Source: Sulfurimonas sp.
Lineage (GTDB): Bacteria; Campylobacterota; Campylobacteria; Campylobacterales; Sulfurimonadaceae
Direction of reading: 5' to 3'
DNA length: 64,000 nt
Assembly (NCBI GenBank): GCA_028687935.1
Contig: JAQTZE010000002.1
Coordinates: 124,001-188,000 of the forward strand
Part shown: positions 8,447-17,718 of the stretch, one piece after another
How positions within the stretch are numbered: position 1 is the stretch's first letter
How the letters are laid out: each line of letters starts with the position of its first letter
Made by a program: the position numbers and the translations under genes
The notes under the pieces: model-generated
Databases searched by the model: none
The model's input: the letters and a program-made list of their open reading frames with translations, nothing else
Told to the model about the DNA's origin: nothing

Positions 8447-8785
8447 CTATAAAAAACCTTCTACTTGATATTTACGCAATTTTATGTAAATTCGTATTAA
8501 ACCATGATAAAAGGGGCGTGTTTGTTAGTTTTATATCATTAAATATGCTCAGTGTGAAGCAATTACTCAACAAAAGAGATATCTTGGGCTGAAATGAGAA
8601 TTTTTCTTATATATTATTATAAAAATTTATACTACTTTTTTATAGAGTTGCAGGCAAATTTGTTTTGATCTTGTTAGTACAAATTTATAACTTTTACTCT
8701 TTATAGCTATACTTCCTTTATCAGATAGAATAAACTACATTGCCTATGTTATTGTTATCGTGAAATCAATCAATAAAGACAAAAT
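8447..8785. other. Intergenic region between divergent ppiD and bioA
   Basis: 339 bases, AT-rich, with no convincing small gene, RNA gene or strong hairpin. It must contain the divergent promoters of the division operon and of bioA. CATAAAAT-like and TATAGCTATACT-like -10 candidates exist, but none is compelling. I see no Crp/Fnr-type palindrome. Confidence 0.6.
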
Positions 8786-10081
8786 ATGAATAATCAAGAG
8801 TTAAAAAACAGAGACCTTAAAGTATTGTGGCATCCATGTACTCAGATGAAAGATCATGAGACACTTCCTCTCATTCCAATTAAAAAAGCCCATGGCGTTT
8901 ATCTTGAAGATTTTGATGGCAATAGATATATCGATGCAATTTCGAGCTGGTGGGTCAATCTCTTTGGACATACTAATGCATACATAAACGCGAAGATAAA
9001 AGAGCAACTCGACACACTTGAACATGTTATCCTCGCAGGCTTTACTCATGAGCAGGTTGTACGGCTTTCTGAGCGTCTTGTTACTATTACTCCTGAAGGT
9101 CTCAATAAATGTTTTTACTCAGATAATGGTTCAAGTGCTATAGAAGTGGCTCTAAAGATGAGTTTTCATGCACACAAAAACGATGGTAAAAACAAGAGCA
9201 TCTTTGTCTCACTTACAAATTCGTATCATGGAGAGACTATTGGGGCTTTGAGTGTAGGAGATGTTGAACTCTATAAAGATACTTATGCACCGCTTCTGCT
9301 TAAAACCCTCCAAACGCCAACACCGCGTGACATGAGTATAGAAGCTGCACAAGAAGCTGCGTTTATATTTGAAGAACTCTGCAAGCAAAAAGCGGAGGAG
9401 ATTAGTGCGCTTATTCTTGAGCCTCTTGTTCAAGGCGCGGGTTCTATGCATATGTACCACAAGGAGTTCTTGGTTTTGGTTCGAAATATTTGCAATAGAT
9501 ACGATATCCATCTTATAGCAGATGAAGTTTTGGTGGGTTTTGGCAGAACGGGAGAGCTTTTCGCTTGTGCTCACGCTAATATAACACCTGACTTTTTAGT
9601 CCTCTCAAAAGGTCTCACAGGCGGTTATCTTGCACTTTCTGTTGTACTAACAACGGATGAAATGTATGCAAAATTTTATTGTGATTATGGAGAGTATAAA
9701 GCTTTTTTACACTCACACTCTTATACTGGAAACGCACTTGCATGTGCTGCTGCAAACGCAACGTTGGATATCTTTGAAAATGAGAATATCATAGAAAAAA
9801 ATAGAGAAAAAGCTAGCTATATGGGTGAAAAACTGCAAAGGTTTAAAGAACTTGCCAATGTAAAAGAGGTACGACAAACTGGGATGATATGCGCTGTGGA
9901 ACTTCAAGGATATAAAGCCGAAGAGAGAATAGGGCTTAAAGTCTATGAATATGGACTTCAAAATGGAGTGTTATTACGTCCACTTGGACATATTGTCTAT
10001 TTTATGCCGCCTTATATTATCACAAACGCAGAGATAGATGTGATGATGGATATTGCTTACGAGGCTATAAAAAGTCTCTAG
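8786..10081 (+). CDS. bioA: Adenosylmethionine-8-amino-7-oxononanoate aminotransferase
   Basis: Class III PLP-dependent aminotransferase that makes 7,8-diaminopelargonate in biotin synthesis, using S-adenosylmethionine as amino donor. 431 residues, usual length. LWHPCTQMKDH at the N-terminus and SSWWVNLFGH are typical of BioA. The PLP aspartate is in LIADEVLVGFGRTG and the Schiff-base lysine in VLSKGLTGGYL. It stands alone, not in a bio operon. Its TAG stop overlaps the stop of the convergent downstream gene. Confidence 0.95.
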   Translation: MNNQELKNRDLKVLWHPCTQMKDHETLPLIPIKKAHGVYLEDFDGNRYIDAISSWWVNLFGHTNAYINAKIKEQLDTLEHVILAGFTHEQVVRLSERLVTITPEGLNKCFYSDNGSSAIEVALKMSFHAHKNDGKNKSIFVSLTNSYHGETIGALSVGDVELYKDTYAPLLLKTLQTPTPRDMSIEAAQEAAFIFEELCKQKAEEISALILEPLVQGAGSMHMYHKEFLVLVRNICNRYDIHLIADEVLVGFGRTGELFACAHANITPDFLVLSKGLTGGYLALSVVLTTDEMYAKFYCDYGEYKAFLHSHSYTGNALACAAANATLDIFENENIIEKNREKASYMGEKLQRFKELANVKEVRQTGMICAVELQGYKAEERIGLKVYEYGLQNGVLLRPLGHIVYFMPPYIITNAEIDVMMDIAYEAIKSL

Positions 10082-10671
10082 TCGAAGTTGAGATAGCTAT
10101 TTGATGCGTTTTCGAGCATCAAGAGACGACAGCTTTTTTCCAAAATAGAGAGCTGTTTCGCCATCTCATGCAAGTCTCTGTTAAACGCAAAGATACCGTA
10201 ACCACGGATCACCATAATATTCGTTTTTTTGGAAATAAAATAATTAGTAATTTCACTCTCCGCACGGTCATACCAATTATCAAAAGATTTTGGATCGACG
10301 ATTTCTATTGTGCCGAGTTCCGTATAACCAAAATAGTCTTTCGGACGGATAATATTGTGATCAAGAGAATAGGCTGTTGTAAACGGTGGCATAGTAAAGG
10401 TAATATATTTTGCATCAGAGATTTGAGAATAGATATAGTAATGGATGTTTGAGTCCATACTTGCTTGATTCCAGCGATAATCTTTTTTGAAATAAAGTTC
10501 GATAAGATCATTTTCCCCAATAGTATCAAAGACCGTTTCTTTTGTGTTTATGAGAAAACGGTTTGATTCGGTCTTTGCGGAGATAGAACCGTGATAGATA
10601 CCAAAAAAATCTTTTCTAAACATAGAAAGCGCCAAAGTGGATAACTGTTTTTTTAGTATCGTTCTGTTCAT
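10078..10671 (-). CDS. Degenerate class II aldolase/adducin-like protein
   Basis: 197 residues with the fold pattern of class II aldolase/adducin N-terminal domains. The metal-binding HxH region aligns with FTMPPFTTA, where both His are replaced (Phe, Met), and the third His of the usual HG motif is Arg in VIRGYGIFAF. All three zinc ligands seem lost, so aldolase activity is unlikely; a binding or regulatory role is more plausible. It starts one base after the dnaJ stop, so it is probably cotranscribed with dnaJ. The stop codon is shared in antisense with bioA (CTAG). Confidence 0.65.
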   Translation of the reverse strand: MNRTILKKQLSTLALSMFRKDFFGIYHGSISAKTESNRFLINTKETVFDTIGENDLIELYFKKDYRWNQASMDSNIHYYIYSQISDAKYITFTMPPFTTAYSLDHNIIRPKDYFGYTELGTIEIVDPKSFDNWYDRAESEITNYFISKKTNIMVIRGYGIFAFNRDLHEMAKQLSILEKSCRLLMLENASNSYLNFD

Positions 10672-10672
10672 C

Positions 10673-11794
10673 TTATTTAAACCATCCCTTCATTTTTTCA
10701 ATAGCAGAATCCAAGACACTCTCATGCGGTTTTGACTCTTCGATACCAAAGGATTCTTGGAGTTTTGTGAGTAACTCTTTTTGTTTGTCGCTCAGTTTTT
10801 TTGGATAGGTGATATTAACTTGAGCTATCAAATCGCCTTTTCCATGCCCGTGAACATCATCTATCCCTTCATTTCTGAAAGTAAAACGCTGTTTGTCTTT
10901 TGTCCCGACAGTAAGTTTTAGCTCAAGTTCGCCTGTGAGTGATGGTATTTTGAGACTATCTCCGCTAACGGCTTGTGTGAAAAATACAGGAATTTCAATG
11001 TAAACATCATTTCCATCGCGGATAAAATGTTTATCAGCTCGTACGCTAAAAGTCACATACAAATCTCCGCGTGAGCCGCGTTTACCTATGTTTCCTTTCC
11101 CTGAAACTCTCAGACGGTTTCCTGTATCGATACCCTTTGGTACTTTTATAGTTACTTTTTCATGTACCTCTTCATAGCCCTGTCCACGACAAGTTTTACA
11201 TTTATCTGTTGCAGCTGTACCTGCACCTTGACATACTGGACACGTCTGAGAAAAAGTCATAAAGCCTTGTTTCATATAGACCTGACCTTGCCCTTTACAT
11301 TGAGAACATGTAGAGAGTTTCCCATCTTTTGCACCCGTTCCACTACAATCTTTACAAGAATTTTTGTAGCTGAACTCTATCTCTTTTTCACATCCAAAAA
11401 TCGCTTCGTGGAAACTGATATGCATATCTACATTCATATCCAGAGGATATTTTTCCATATCAGCAGGATTTTTTCTACGACGTGAACCGCCGCCGCCAAA
11501 ACCATTGAACATCTCTTCAAACATAGAACCAAGGTCATCAAAACCTCCAGAACTACGACGTCCACCACCTTGAAGACCCTCTTTCCCATAACGATCATAG
11601 ATACTTTTTTGTTCATCATCGCTTAGACACTGGTATGCTTCGTTACACAGTTTAAATTTATGCTCGGCGTCTGCATCACCTTGATTTTTGTCAGGATGAT
11701 ACTTCTTTGCCATTGTTCTGTAAGCTTTTTTTATAGTTGTTTTATCCGCATCTCGCGTGATTTCAAGTATTTCGTAATAGCTTAAATTTTCCAT
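10673..11794 (-). CDS. dnaJ: Chaperone protein DnaJ
   Basis: Type I J-protein that delivers clients to DnaK. 373 residues: J domain with HPD (about 1-70), Gly/Phe-rich linker, then four CxxCxGxG zinc repeats (CKDCSGTG, CSQCKGQG, CPVCQGAG, CKTCRGQG, about 147-210) and the C-terminal substrate-binding domains. Complete. It is divergent from mltA and upstream of the aldolase-like gene. No CIRCE-type repeat is seen in the 74-bp upstream region. Confidence 0.98.
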   Translation of the reverse strand: MENLSYYEILEITRDADKTTIKKAYRTMAKKYHPDKNQGDADAEHKFKLCNEAYQCLSDDEQKSIYDRYGKEGLQGGGRRSSGGFDDLGSMFEEMFNGFGGGGSRRRKNPADMEKYPLDMNVDMHISFHEAIFGCEKEIEFSYKNSCKDCSGTGAKDGKLSTCSQCKGQGQVYMKQGFMTFSQTCPVCQGAGTAATDKCKTCRGQGYEEVHEKVTIKVPKGIDTGNRLRVSGKGNIGKRGSRGDLYVTFSVRADKHFIRDGNDVYIEIPVFFTQAVSGDSLKIPSLTGELELKLTVGTKDKQRFTFRNEGIDDVHGHGKGDLIAQVNITYPKKLSDKQKELLTKLQESFGIEESKPHESVLDSAIEKMKGWFK

Positions 11795-11855
11795 GATTTC
11801 CTACATATTTACAAATTTTTTCGAGATTATAGCGTTTTTATGATTTAATTTTAAG

Positions 11856-11861
11856 TATAAT
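11856..11861 (+). promoter_or_regulatory. -10 element of mltA, probably giving a leaderless transcript
   Basis: A perfect TATAAT at 11856-11861 ends 7 bases before the mltA ATG at 11869. Transcription would start at or within a base or two of the ATG. No ribosome binding site precedes the ATG. Confidence 0.6.
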
Positions 11862-11868
11862 ACTTTTC

Positions 11869-13098
11869 ATGAAAAACATACTTATTATCACACTTGCTTC
11901 ACTCTATTTTATTGGTTGTTCTCAGACGCCTGATCCAGTTCTGCAAGAGCCTGCTCCAGTAGTTGCCAAGCCAATAGAAGATGCTCACATTACAACTCAA
12001 GTAGAGTTAGTAGAGAGACCTCTAGCTATCTTAGAACTTCCAGAAAAAAGAGTTCTAAAAGTTTGTGACTCTATGCCTGAAACTCGGCTGGTGGGAACAG
12101 AGTTTGGTTTTTTACCTGAGTGGGAAAAAGAGAACTTTCAAGAGGCACTCGCTGCGTTTGTAAATAGTTGTAAAACAACAAAAACGAAAAAACTCTACAC
12201 AAATCTATGCCAAAGAGCACAAGAGAGTAAAGATGCGAGAGCATTTTTGGAACAAGAGTTCACGCCTTACCAGATAAACGCGAATGACGGAGCGGAGACT
12301 GGACTTCTCACGGGTTACTACGAGCCACAACTCAAAGGCTCTCTTAAAAAAACAAAAATCTATAAATATCCAGTATATAAAACTCCAGATGATCTCATAA
12401 CAGTGGATTTAGGTTCTGTATATCCTGAACTTAAAAAGTATAGACTTAGAGGCAAAATCGTGGGGAATAAACTTGTTCCTTATCCTTCAAGAAAGCAGAT
12501 GAACCCGCTGAGTGGTCCTATGGAAGTTATCTGTTATGTTGACTCTCAAGTAGACCTTTTCTTTTTGGAAGTGCAAGGTTCGGGAAGAGTTTTACTTGAA
12601 AACGGGGAGACACTCTATATAGGCTATGACAATCAAAATGGTCATCCATACAAAGCGATAGGAAGATATCTTGTGAAGATAAATGAGCTGAAACTTGAAG
12701 ATGTATCGCTTCAAAGTATCAAAGCATGGCTTGAAAAACATCCCTCAAGAATCAATGAAGTCCTGAACTACAATGATTCTGTGGTCTACTTCAAACAAAA
12801 ATATGAGTCTGCATCAGGTGCACTTGGTATCCAGCTAACTCCAAAACGCTCTATTGCGATAGATCGAAAATTTATTCCGCTTGGAAGTTTGCTCTATATG
12901 AGCGCAGATGTGGATGAAAACAAGTTTTGTAACCTTGTAGTCGCTCAAGATACAGGTGGTGCTATTAAAGGCGCTGTTCGTGCTGATTTGTTTATGGGAC
13001 ATGGTGAAGATGCAATGCAAACAGCAGGCAAACTCAAATCTGATCTGCACCTCTGGATACTTTTACCTAAAGAAGAGAATCAAGAAGATGGTATATGA
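11869..13098 (+). CDS. mltA: Membrane-bound lytic murein transglycosylase A
   Basis: Lipoprotein that cleaves peptidoglycan glycan strands to 1,6-anhydromuropeptides. 409 residues with a signal peptide and lipobox ending in FIGCS (Cys about residue 17). The MltA barrel region contains LTGYYEPQL and QGSGRV. A C-terminal 3D domain carries the catalytic and conserved aspartates (VAQDTGGAIKGAVRADLF). The 3' end overlaps recR by 4 bp (ATGA), so recR and pldA follow in the same operon. Confidence 0.95.
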   Translation: MKNILIITLASLYFIGCSQTPDPVLQEPAPVVAKPIEDAHITTQVELVERPLAILELPEKRVLKVCDSMPETRLVGTEFGFLPEWEKENFQEALAAFVNSCKTTKTKKLYTNLCQRAQESKDARAFLEQEFTPYQINANDGAETGLLTGYYEPQLKGSLKKTKIYKYPVYKTPDDLITVDLGSVYPELKKYRLRGKIVGNKLVPYPSRKQMNPLSGPMEVICYVDSQVDLFFLEVQGSGRVLLENGETLYIGYDNQNGHPYKAIGRYLVKINELKLEDVSLQSIKAWLEKHPSRINEVLNYNDSVVYFKQKYESASGALGIQLTPKRSIAIDRKFIPLGSLLYMSADVDENKFCNLVVAQDTGGAIKGAVRADLFMGHGEDAMQTAGKLKSDLHLWILLPKEENQEDGI

Positions 13099-13664
13099 AC
13101 CACTCCTTAGAGAAATTTAATCGTCTCGTAGAAGCACTACAACTCCTTCCAACGGTTGGTAAAAAATCAGCCACACGCCTTGCGTATCATATGATTATGA
13201 AAGACAGCTACAGCGGAATAAAAATATCTCATGCAATCGAAGATGCGCTCGGAAGTCTCAAACAATGTGCTTCATGCGGCGGGATGAGCGAAGATGAACT
13301 TTGCTATATCTGTTGTGATGAGGGACGTGATGAGAGACTTTTGTGCATCGTAGAAAACGCAAAAGATATACTTCTCTTAGAAGAAAACGGACTTTTTGAC
13401 GGAAGATATTTTGTGCTGGACTCACTCGAAGAACTTAGCATCTCACACCTTGAAAATATCGTCAAATCTGGGGTAAAAGAGGTAGTTTTTGCTATTACTC
13501 CTTCTATATCAAACGATGCTGTAATACTTTACATAGAAGATAAACTTGGATCGTACGATCTCAACTTTACAAAGATAGCGCAGGGTGTACCTACGGGAGT
13601 AAGTCTAGAAAATATAGATCTTCTTTCGCTTACGCGTGCACTAGAAGACAGAGTGAGGGTATAG
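13095..13664 (+). CDS. recR: Recombination protein RecR
   Basis: Acts with RecO (and RecF where present) to load RecA on gapped DNA. 189 residues, usual length. Order: helix-hairpin-helix (LQLLPTVGKKSATRLAYH), a four-Cys zinc finger (CASCGGMSEDELCYICC), a Toprim domain (LLCIVENAKDILLLE), and the C-terminal conserved IAQGVPTGVSLENIDLLSL. The start overlaps the mltA stop. Confidence 0.97.
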   Translation: MNHSLEKFNRLVEALQLLPTVGKKSATRLAYHMIMKDSYSGIKISHAIEDALGSLKQCASCGGMSEDELCYICCDEGRDERLLCIVENAKDILLLEENGLFDGRYFVLDSLEELSISHLENIVKSGVKEVVFAITPSISNDAVILYIEDKLGSYDLNFTKIAQGVPTGVSLENIDLLSLTRALEDRVRV

Positions 13665-13665
13665 A

Positions 13666-14559
13666 ATGAAAAAAATAGTGCTAATACTACTACTTATCGT
13701 ATCAGCTTCTTTTGCGGTCGAGTCGAAAAATGAAAGAAACTTGAATATGGAGAGTTTCAATAAGCCTGATGAAGAGGCGATGAACTCAATGAACAGATGG
13801 CTTAATGGTGTTTTTGGTTTGCAGCCGCATAAACCTAACTATATCCTCCCTTTTGGGTATCAGGAAAAAAATTACAAATCCTATGATACAAATCAGTATA
13901 AAAATATTGAAGCAGAACTACAGGTGAGTTTAAAGCTTCCTATTGCAAGGGATTTATTTGATTTGGGTGAGACTTACTATCTTGCCTATTCGCATCAGGC
14001 ATTTTGGCAGCTTTATATAGATTCTTCTCCCTTTAGAGAGACAAACTATAACCCTGAAGGCTTTGTGGTCTTTCCGGTTCTTGATACAACATCCATTTTT
14101 CATATGCGTTCTTTAAAGTTTGGTATCGCACATGTCTCCAATGGGCAAGCTGATACATCAAAAGTTCAGTATGTTGATTTTACAAATCCTGGCAATCGCT
14201 CACGAAGTTTAAATTACTTCTATACTGAAGGTACCTTTCAGTATGACACACTTGTAACTGATATACGCTTATGGTCGAGATTTCCTGAAAACGGCGCTTT
14301 GGATGACAATCCAAATTTGACGGACTATACGGGTTTTTCTGAGATAAAATTTAGTTATTTTTTAGGGCAGCATATGTTTACATTGATGCAAAGAGGAAGT
14401 TTCCAGACATGGAAGGGCGCAACAGAGTTGACTTATTCGTATCCTCTTCAAAATGATGTATACGCTTATTTCAAGGTATTTTCCGGATATGGAGAGAGTC
14501 TAATCGATTATGACAACCATATCACGAAGTTTTCAGTTGGTTTTAGCTTTTCAAGATAG
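13666..14559 (+). CDS. pldA: Outer membrane phospholipase A1
   Basis: Beta-barrel lipase that hydrolyses misplaced phospholipids in the outer membrane; related enzymes matter for envelope homeostasis. 297 residues with an N-terminal signal peptide (about 1-18). The OMPLA active-site motif HVSNGQ supplies the catalytic His and Ser, and NRSRSLNYFY matches the conserved Asn/Arg region. The C-terminal strand ends FSVGFSFSR, as in barrel proteins. It starts one base after the recR stop. The 3' end overlaps the convergent hydrogenase protease gene by 17 bp. Confidence 0.9.
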   Translation: MKKIVLILLLIVSASFAVESKNERNLNMESFNKPDEEAMNSMNRWLNGVFGLQPHKPNYILPFGYQEKNYKSYDTNQYKNIEAELQVSLKLPIARDLFDLGETYYLAYSHQAFWQLYIDSSPFRETNYNPEGFVVFPVLDTTSIFHMRSLKFGIAHVSNGQADTSKVQYVDFTNPGNRSRSLNYFYTEGTFQYDTLVTDIRLWSRFPENGALDDNPNLTDYTGFSEIKFSYFLGQHMFTLMQRGSFQTWKGATELTYSYPLQNDVYAYFKVFSGYGESLIDYDNHITKFSVGFSFSR

Positions 14560-14965
14560 AAAGGTACGCTACGACTGCGTTTAGGCTGCGTTGATAGCTG
14601 CGTTTATCTTCTATTGTGTCAAAGTTTGCGCTTAACATTGAAAAGATCTCATACGTTGGCTCTTTTTCATAGAGGGTAGACAAAAACATCAAAATTGTTT
14701 GTGGTGCGATGTGATGTGAAAGTGTCGCATCTTTTTGTATCTCTCTAGAACATGCAAGGGCATAGTGGTCTGTTTGTGAAAATGCAGCATCTACAAAGAC
14801 AATATGTGTCGCTTCAAGCAGTTCTAGAACGATTTCTGGAGTGAGTTGCATTGTAGAGAGAAGCTTCGTGTTAGGAAGTTCCTGCTTTTGCAGTGCTTCG
14901 ATTACATCTATTCCAAATCCATCTTCCCCTCGAAGCTTGTTGCCATATCCAATGATGACGCGCAT
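14543..14965 (-). CDS. hoxW: Hydrogenase maturation protease (HoxW-like)
   Basis: Endopeptidase that removes the C-terminal peptide of the large subunit after NiFe insertion. 140 residues; GYGNKLRGEDGFG near the N-terminus holds the nickel-sensing Glu/Asp, with FVDAAF and a later His-containing region (SHHIAPQ). It overlaps hoxH by one base (TAATG), which identifies HoxH as its substrate. It closes the hox operon and runs into pldA from the other strand. Confidence 0.88.
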   Translation of the reverse strand: MRVIIGYGNKLRGEDGFGIDVIEALQKQELPNTKLLSTMQLTPEIVLELLEATHIVFVDAAFSQTDHYALACSREIQKDATLSHHIAPQTILMFLSTLYEKEPTYEIFSMLSANFDTIEDKRSYQRSLNAVVAYLSILKS

Positions 14966-16389
14966 TAGTTGCGTTTAAAGATCTGGATGATATTTTTATT
15001 ATGATCTCGAAGCTCAATATTTGAAGAGACGATGCCAAGTGCATGGGTAGAACAGCTCAAGCATGGGTCAAAGCATCGGATAAGCGCTTCGACACGATTG
15101 AGTGCGCCTTCAGTGACATCTTCTGCGTTTACAAATGTTTGTGCGACTTGTTTTACTCCTGCGTTCATGGCTAAGTTATTATTTCCTGTTGCGATGATGA
15201 GGTTTACTTTTTGGATAATGCCGTTTTTATCTACTTCATAGTCATGAAAAAGTGTACCGCGTGGGGCTTCTGAACATCCTACTGCCCGCGTTTTGAGTAT
15301 CTTGGAAGTTCTGTGCAGCGCTTCACCCAAAGTTGCTTCATCTTTTAAAAGTGCTTCTATCTTTTCAATAGCATAAAGCATCTCAATAAGCCGCGCGTAG
15401 TGATAGTAAAAAGAGTTCAGCACGGGCTTCCCTGCGTTTAATGCTTTAAACGCAAGAAGCTCGTTATCTGCCCTTGCAGTCCCACATGCCTTTGCGACAT
15501 TGAGTCTTGCGAGTGGACCGACTCGGTACATTCCCTGCGGATAGCCCATAGGTTTATAGTAGGGCGACTTGAGATAACTCTCCTCTTCTACAGCCTCGCC
15601 GATAAACTCTTTGTACTCCTCTGGGCTGATATGCTCTTGGAGAACATTTCCCTCACTGTCGATGATTTTGAGTTTGCCATCATAATGCTCTAAGTTGTCA
15701 TGTTCATCTACAAGTGCCATAAAAAGGGAAGGGAAAACGCCAAAAGAGTCTATCTCTTTTTGAAATTTTGTGAGATTTGTCTTAAAAAACGCCAAGCTCT
15801 CCTGCGAAATCCTTATTGCGTTTGGTATCTCTGCAAGAAGGGTATCTCTTGTTGCTTCATCAAGGTTTTTCTCCACACCGCCTGGTACAAGACCATCAGG
15901 ATGGATGCGTTTGCCTGCGAGTGTTTGGATGATTTTTTGTCCAAATGCACGCAGCATGATGCCATCTTTTGCCATCTGCGGATGCGTTTGCATCATCTTG
16001 AAGATATTTCTCTCCTCTTTTTTTGCATCAAAGCCATAGATAAAATCAGGAGAACTGAGGTGATAAAAACTCAGAGTATGCGACTGAAGTATCTGTGCAA
16101 GATTGATGATTTTTCTGAGATTTATTCCCGCTTGCGGCGGTGTTACTCCCAAAAGTGTATCACAGGCTTTGATAGAAGAGATAGCGTGACTCACAGGGCA
16201 AATACCGCAGGTTCGAGCGGTGAGTGCAGGCATCTGTGAATATATCTGTCCCTCACAAAATTTCTCAAATCCGCGAAACTGCGTCACATGGATTTTTGCA
16301 TCACTGACTCTATTATCAGCATCGATATCAATAGTTATTTTTGCATGTCCCTCGATGCGTGTTACGGGATCGATGATGATTTTTTTCAT
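14965..16389 (-). CDS. hoxH: NAD-reducing [NiFe] hydrogenase large subunit HoxH
   Basis: Cytoplasmic catalytic subunit carrying the NiFe(CN)2CO site. 474 residues. The first cysteine pair is in [10 protein letters not shown] (Cys61, Cys64) and the second in DPCLSCSTH (Cys443, Cys446, His449). 25 residues follow His449 and should be removed by the protease encoded next. The gene is rich in the TGCGTTT motif, with about six copies including an inverted pair at 15433-15454. The start overlaps the hoxY stop by 4 bp. Confidence 0.97.
   Translation of the reverse strand: MKKIIIDPVTRIEGHAKITIDIDADNRVSDAKIHVTQFRGFEKFCEGQIYSQMPALTARTCGICPVSHAISSIKACDTLLGVTPPQAGINLRKIINLAQILQSHTLSFYHLSSPDFIYGFDAKKEERNIFKMMQTHPQMAKDGIMLRAFGQKIIQTLAGKRIHPDGLVPGGVEKNLDEATRDTLLAEIPNAIRISQESLAFFKTNLTKFQKEIDSFGVFPSLFMALVDEHDNLEHYDGKLKIIDSEGNVLQEHISPEEYKEFIGEAVEEESYLKSPYYKPMGYPQGMYRVGPLARLNVAKACGTARADNELLAFKALNAGKPVLNSFYYHYARLIEMLYAIEKIEALLKDEATLGEALHRTSKILKTRAVGCSEAPRGTLFHDYEVDKNGIIQKVNLIIATGNNNLAMNAGVKQVAQTFVNAEDVTEGALNRVEALIRCFDPCLSCSTHALGIVSSNIELRDHNKNIIQIFKRN
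15433..15454. repeat. Inverted pair of the TGCGTTT motif inside hoxH
   Basis: TGCGTTTAA at 15433-15441 and TTAAACGCA at 15446-15454 form a perfect 9-bp inverted repeat with a 4-base loop, within hoxH coding sequence (the [10 protein letters not shown] region). Both arms contain the overrepresented 7-mer. Confidence 0.75.
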
Positions 16390-16925
16390 TTTCCAAACCT
16401 TGTATAGTCACTTATATTTATCTCTTTGCCTTCTATGAGCGAGCGTAACATCGCATAAATTGCATCTGAGGGAGTAGGGCAACCAGGTAAAAAATAGTCT
16501 ACTTTGATGACTTCATGCAGAGGCAGGACTTTGTCTAAAAGTTTGGGGACTATTTTGGATGGATAGACACCGCTTGCGTTTGTATCCGCCAACTCCCCAT
16601 AGCTTCTCTGAAGCACTGCCTCAGAGCCAAAGAGATTTTTCATCGCAGAGATATTACCCGTGATGGCACAGTCCCCAAGTCCTAAGATATATTTGGAGTT
16701 TGCACGAATTTTTTTGATCATCTTTATATCATGGTCTGTGCTGAGTGCCCCTTCCACTATTGTTAAATCTACATCACTCGGAAACTCTTTGGTATCGACG
16801 TAGGGACTATAAACGACATCCACATACTCAGCGATTTCTATGAGCTTTTCATCCATATCTAAAATGGACATATGACATCCCGAACATCCATCTAGCCAGA
16901 TGGTAGCTAGTCGTATCTTTTTCAT
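16386..16925 (-). CDS. hoxY: NAD-reducing [NiFe] hydrogenase small subunit HoxY
   Basis: Electron-transfer partner of HoxH. 179 residues with the four cysteines of one proximal [4Fe-4S] cluster: [10 protein letters not shown] near residue 15, GLGDCAITG and LPGCPTPSD. The short length and single cluster are typical of bidirectional hydrogenases rather than membrane uptake enzymes. ATG 16925 was chosen because AAGGAG lies 6 bases before it; a TTG further upstream has no such site. It follows hoxU after a 73-bp spacer with two small hairpins. Confidence 0.95.
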   Translation of the reverse strand: MKKIRLATIWLDGCSGCHMSILDMDEKLIEIAEYVDVVYSPYVDTKEFPSDVDLTIVEGALSTDHDIKMIKKIRANSKYILGLGDCAITGNISAMKNLFGSEAVLQRSYGELADTNASGVYPSKIVPKLLDKVLPLHEVIKVDYFLPGCPTPSDAIYAMLRSLIEGKEINISDYTRFGK

Positions 16926-16939
16926 GTATATCTCCTTGT

Positions 16940-16992
16940 ATCTGAGCAAAGCCCAGATAAAATTCCCCGCACTGAAGCTTTGCCTTTGGCAA
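16940..16992 (-). other. Two small hairpins between hoxU and hoxY
   Basis: ATCTGAGC-AAA-GCCCAGAT at 16940-16958 pairs with one mismatch, and TTGCC-TTT-GGCAA at 16980-16992 pairs perfectly. They fill the only real gap in the hox operon, between the diaphorase genes and the hydrogenase genes. They could set relative mRNA stability; no T-run supports termination. Confidence 0.4.
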
Positions 16993-16998
16993 GAGAAA

Positions 16999-17718
16999 TC
17001 ATTGCTCTACCTTGCGCTCTAGAAGTTCCATAATGATGTTGCGTTTTTTCTCTGCTTCTTCGGCACTGATATCTTTTTCATACAAAGCACCCGTCGGACA
17101 GACATAGACACATTTACCACAACTCGTACAGCTAAGACTCTCAGCCCAAGGTTCATCCATATCGTGGATGATTCTTGTATCCATACCACGACCCATGAGA
17201 TCAAGGGCATGAGCACCCTCTATCTCATCACACACACGGATACAACGCGAACAGAGGATACATCGGTTTGGATCATTGACGAAATTCTTATGAGAAGCAT
17301 CTATTTCAAATCTTGCATGACCATAAGGAACTTGAGAGTGTTCCAAACGCAGCTCAGTAGATTTATCCTGAAGCTCACAATTTCCGTTGGAAACGCAGAC
17401 ACTACAGGTATGCGTTCGCTCACTAAAGAGCATGGAGAGTATCATCTCTCTATTTGCTTTGATACGCGCTGAGTCGGTGGTGACTTCCATTCCCTCTTTT
17501 ATCTTTGAGGTACATGAGGGGATGAGTTTATCACTTCCTTTAACCTCGACAATACACATCCTACATGAGCCCACACAGCTCAGTCCTTTGAGATAACAGA
17601 GTGTCGATATCTCTATATTGTTTTCCTGTGCTATTTCGAGTATCGTTTGATTAGAAGCACCTGTTACATCGATGCCATTTATCTTGAAGCTTTTAACTCT
17701 CACTTTTTCTCTAATCAT
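16999..17718 (-). CDS. hoxU: NAD-reducing hydrogenase diaphorase subunit HoxU
   Basis: Iron-sulfur subunit linking HoxF to HoxYH, related to the N-terminal part of NuoG. 239 residues: a [2Fe-2S] ferredoxin domain (CYLKGLSCVGSCRMC), a His/Cys cluster region (HTCSVCVSNGNC), then two [4Fe-4S] sets (CILCSRCIRVC and CTSCGKCVYVCP). ATG 17718 was chosen because the ferredoxin domain begins there and it overlaps hoxF by 8 bp (ATGATTAG), the same arrangement as hoxE/hoxF. A longer in-frame extension inside hoxF is not homologous to the family. Confidence 0.95.
   Translation of the reverse strand: MIREKVRVKSFKINGIDVTGASNQTILEIAQENNIEISTLCYLKGLSCVGSCRMCIVEVKGSDKLIPSCTSKIKEGMEVTTDSARIKANREMILSMLFSERTHTCSVCVSNGNCELQDKSTELRLEHSQVPYGHARFEIDASHKNFVNDPNRCILCSRCIRVCDEIEGAHALDLMGRGMDTRIIHDMDEPWAESLSCTSCGKCVYVCPTGALYEKDISAEEAEKKRNIIMELLERKVEQ

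Noticed and set aside
8447..8785. Possible small RNA or small protein between ppiD and bioA
   Set aside because: Frames are 15 residues or shorter, and no stable hairpin with a T-run is present.
15700..16239. A 179-residue plus-strand frame opposite hoxH
   Set aside because: It lies fully antisense to a certain gene, has no ribosome binding site and no recognisable motif; it is a by-product of hoxH codon use.
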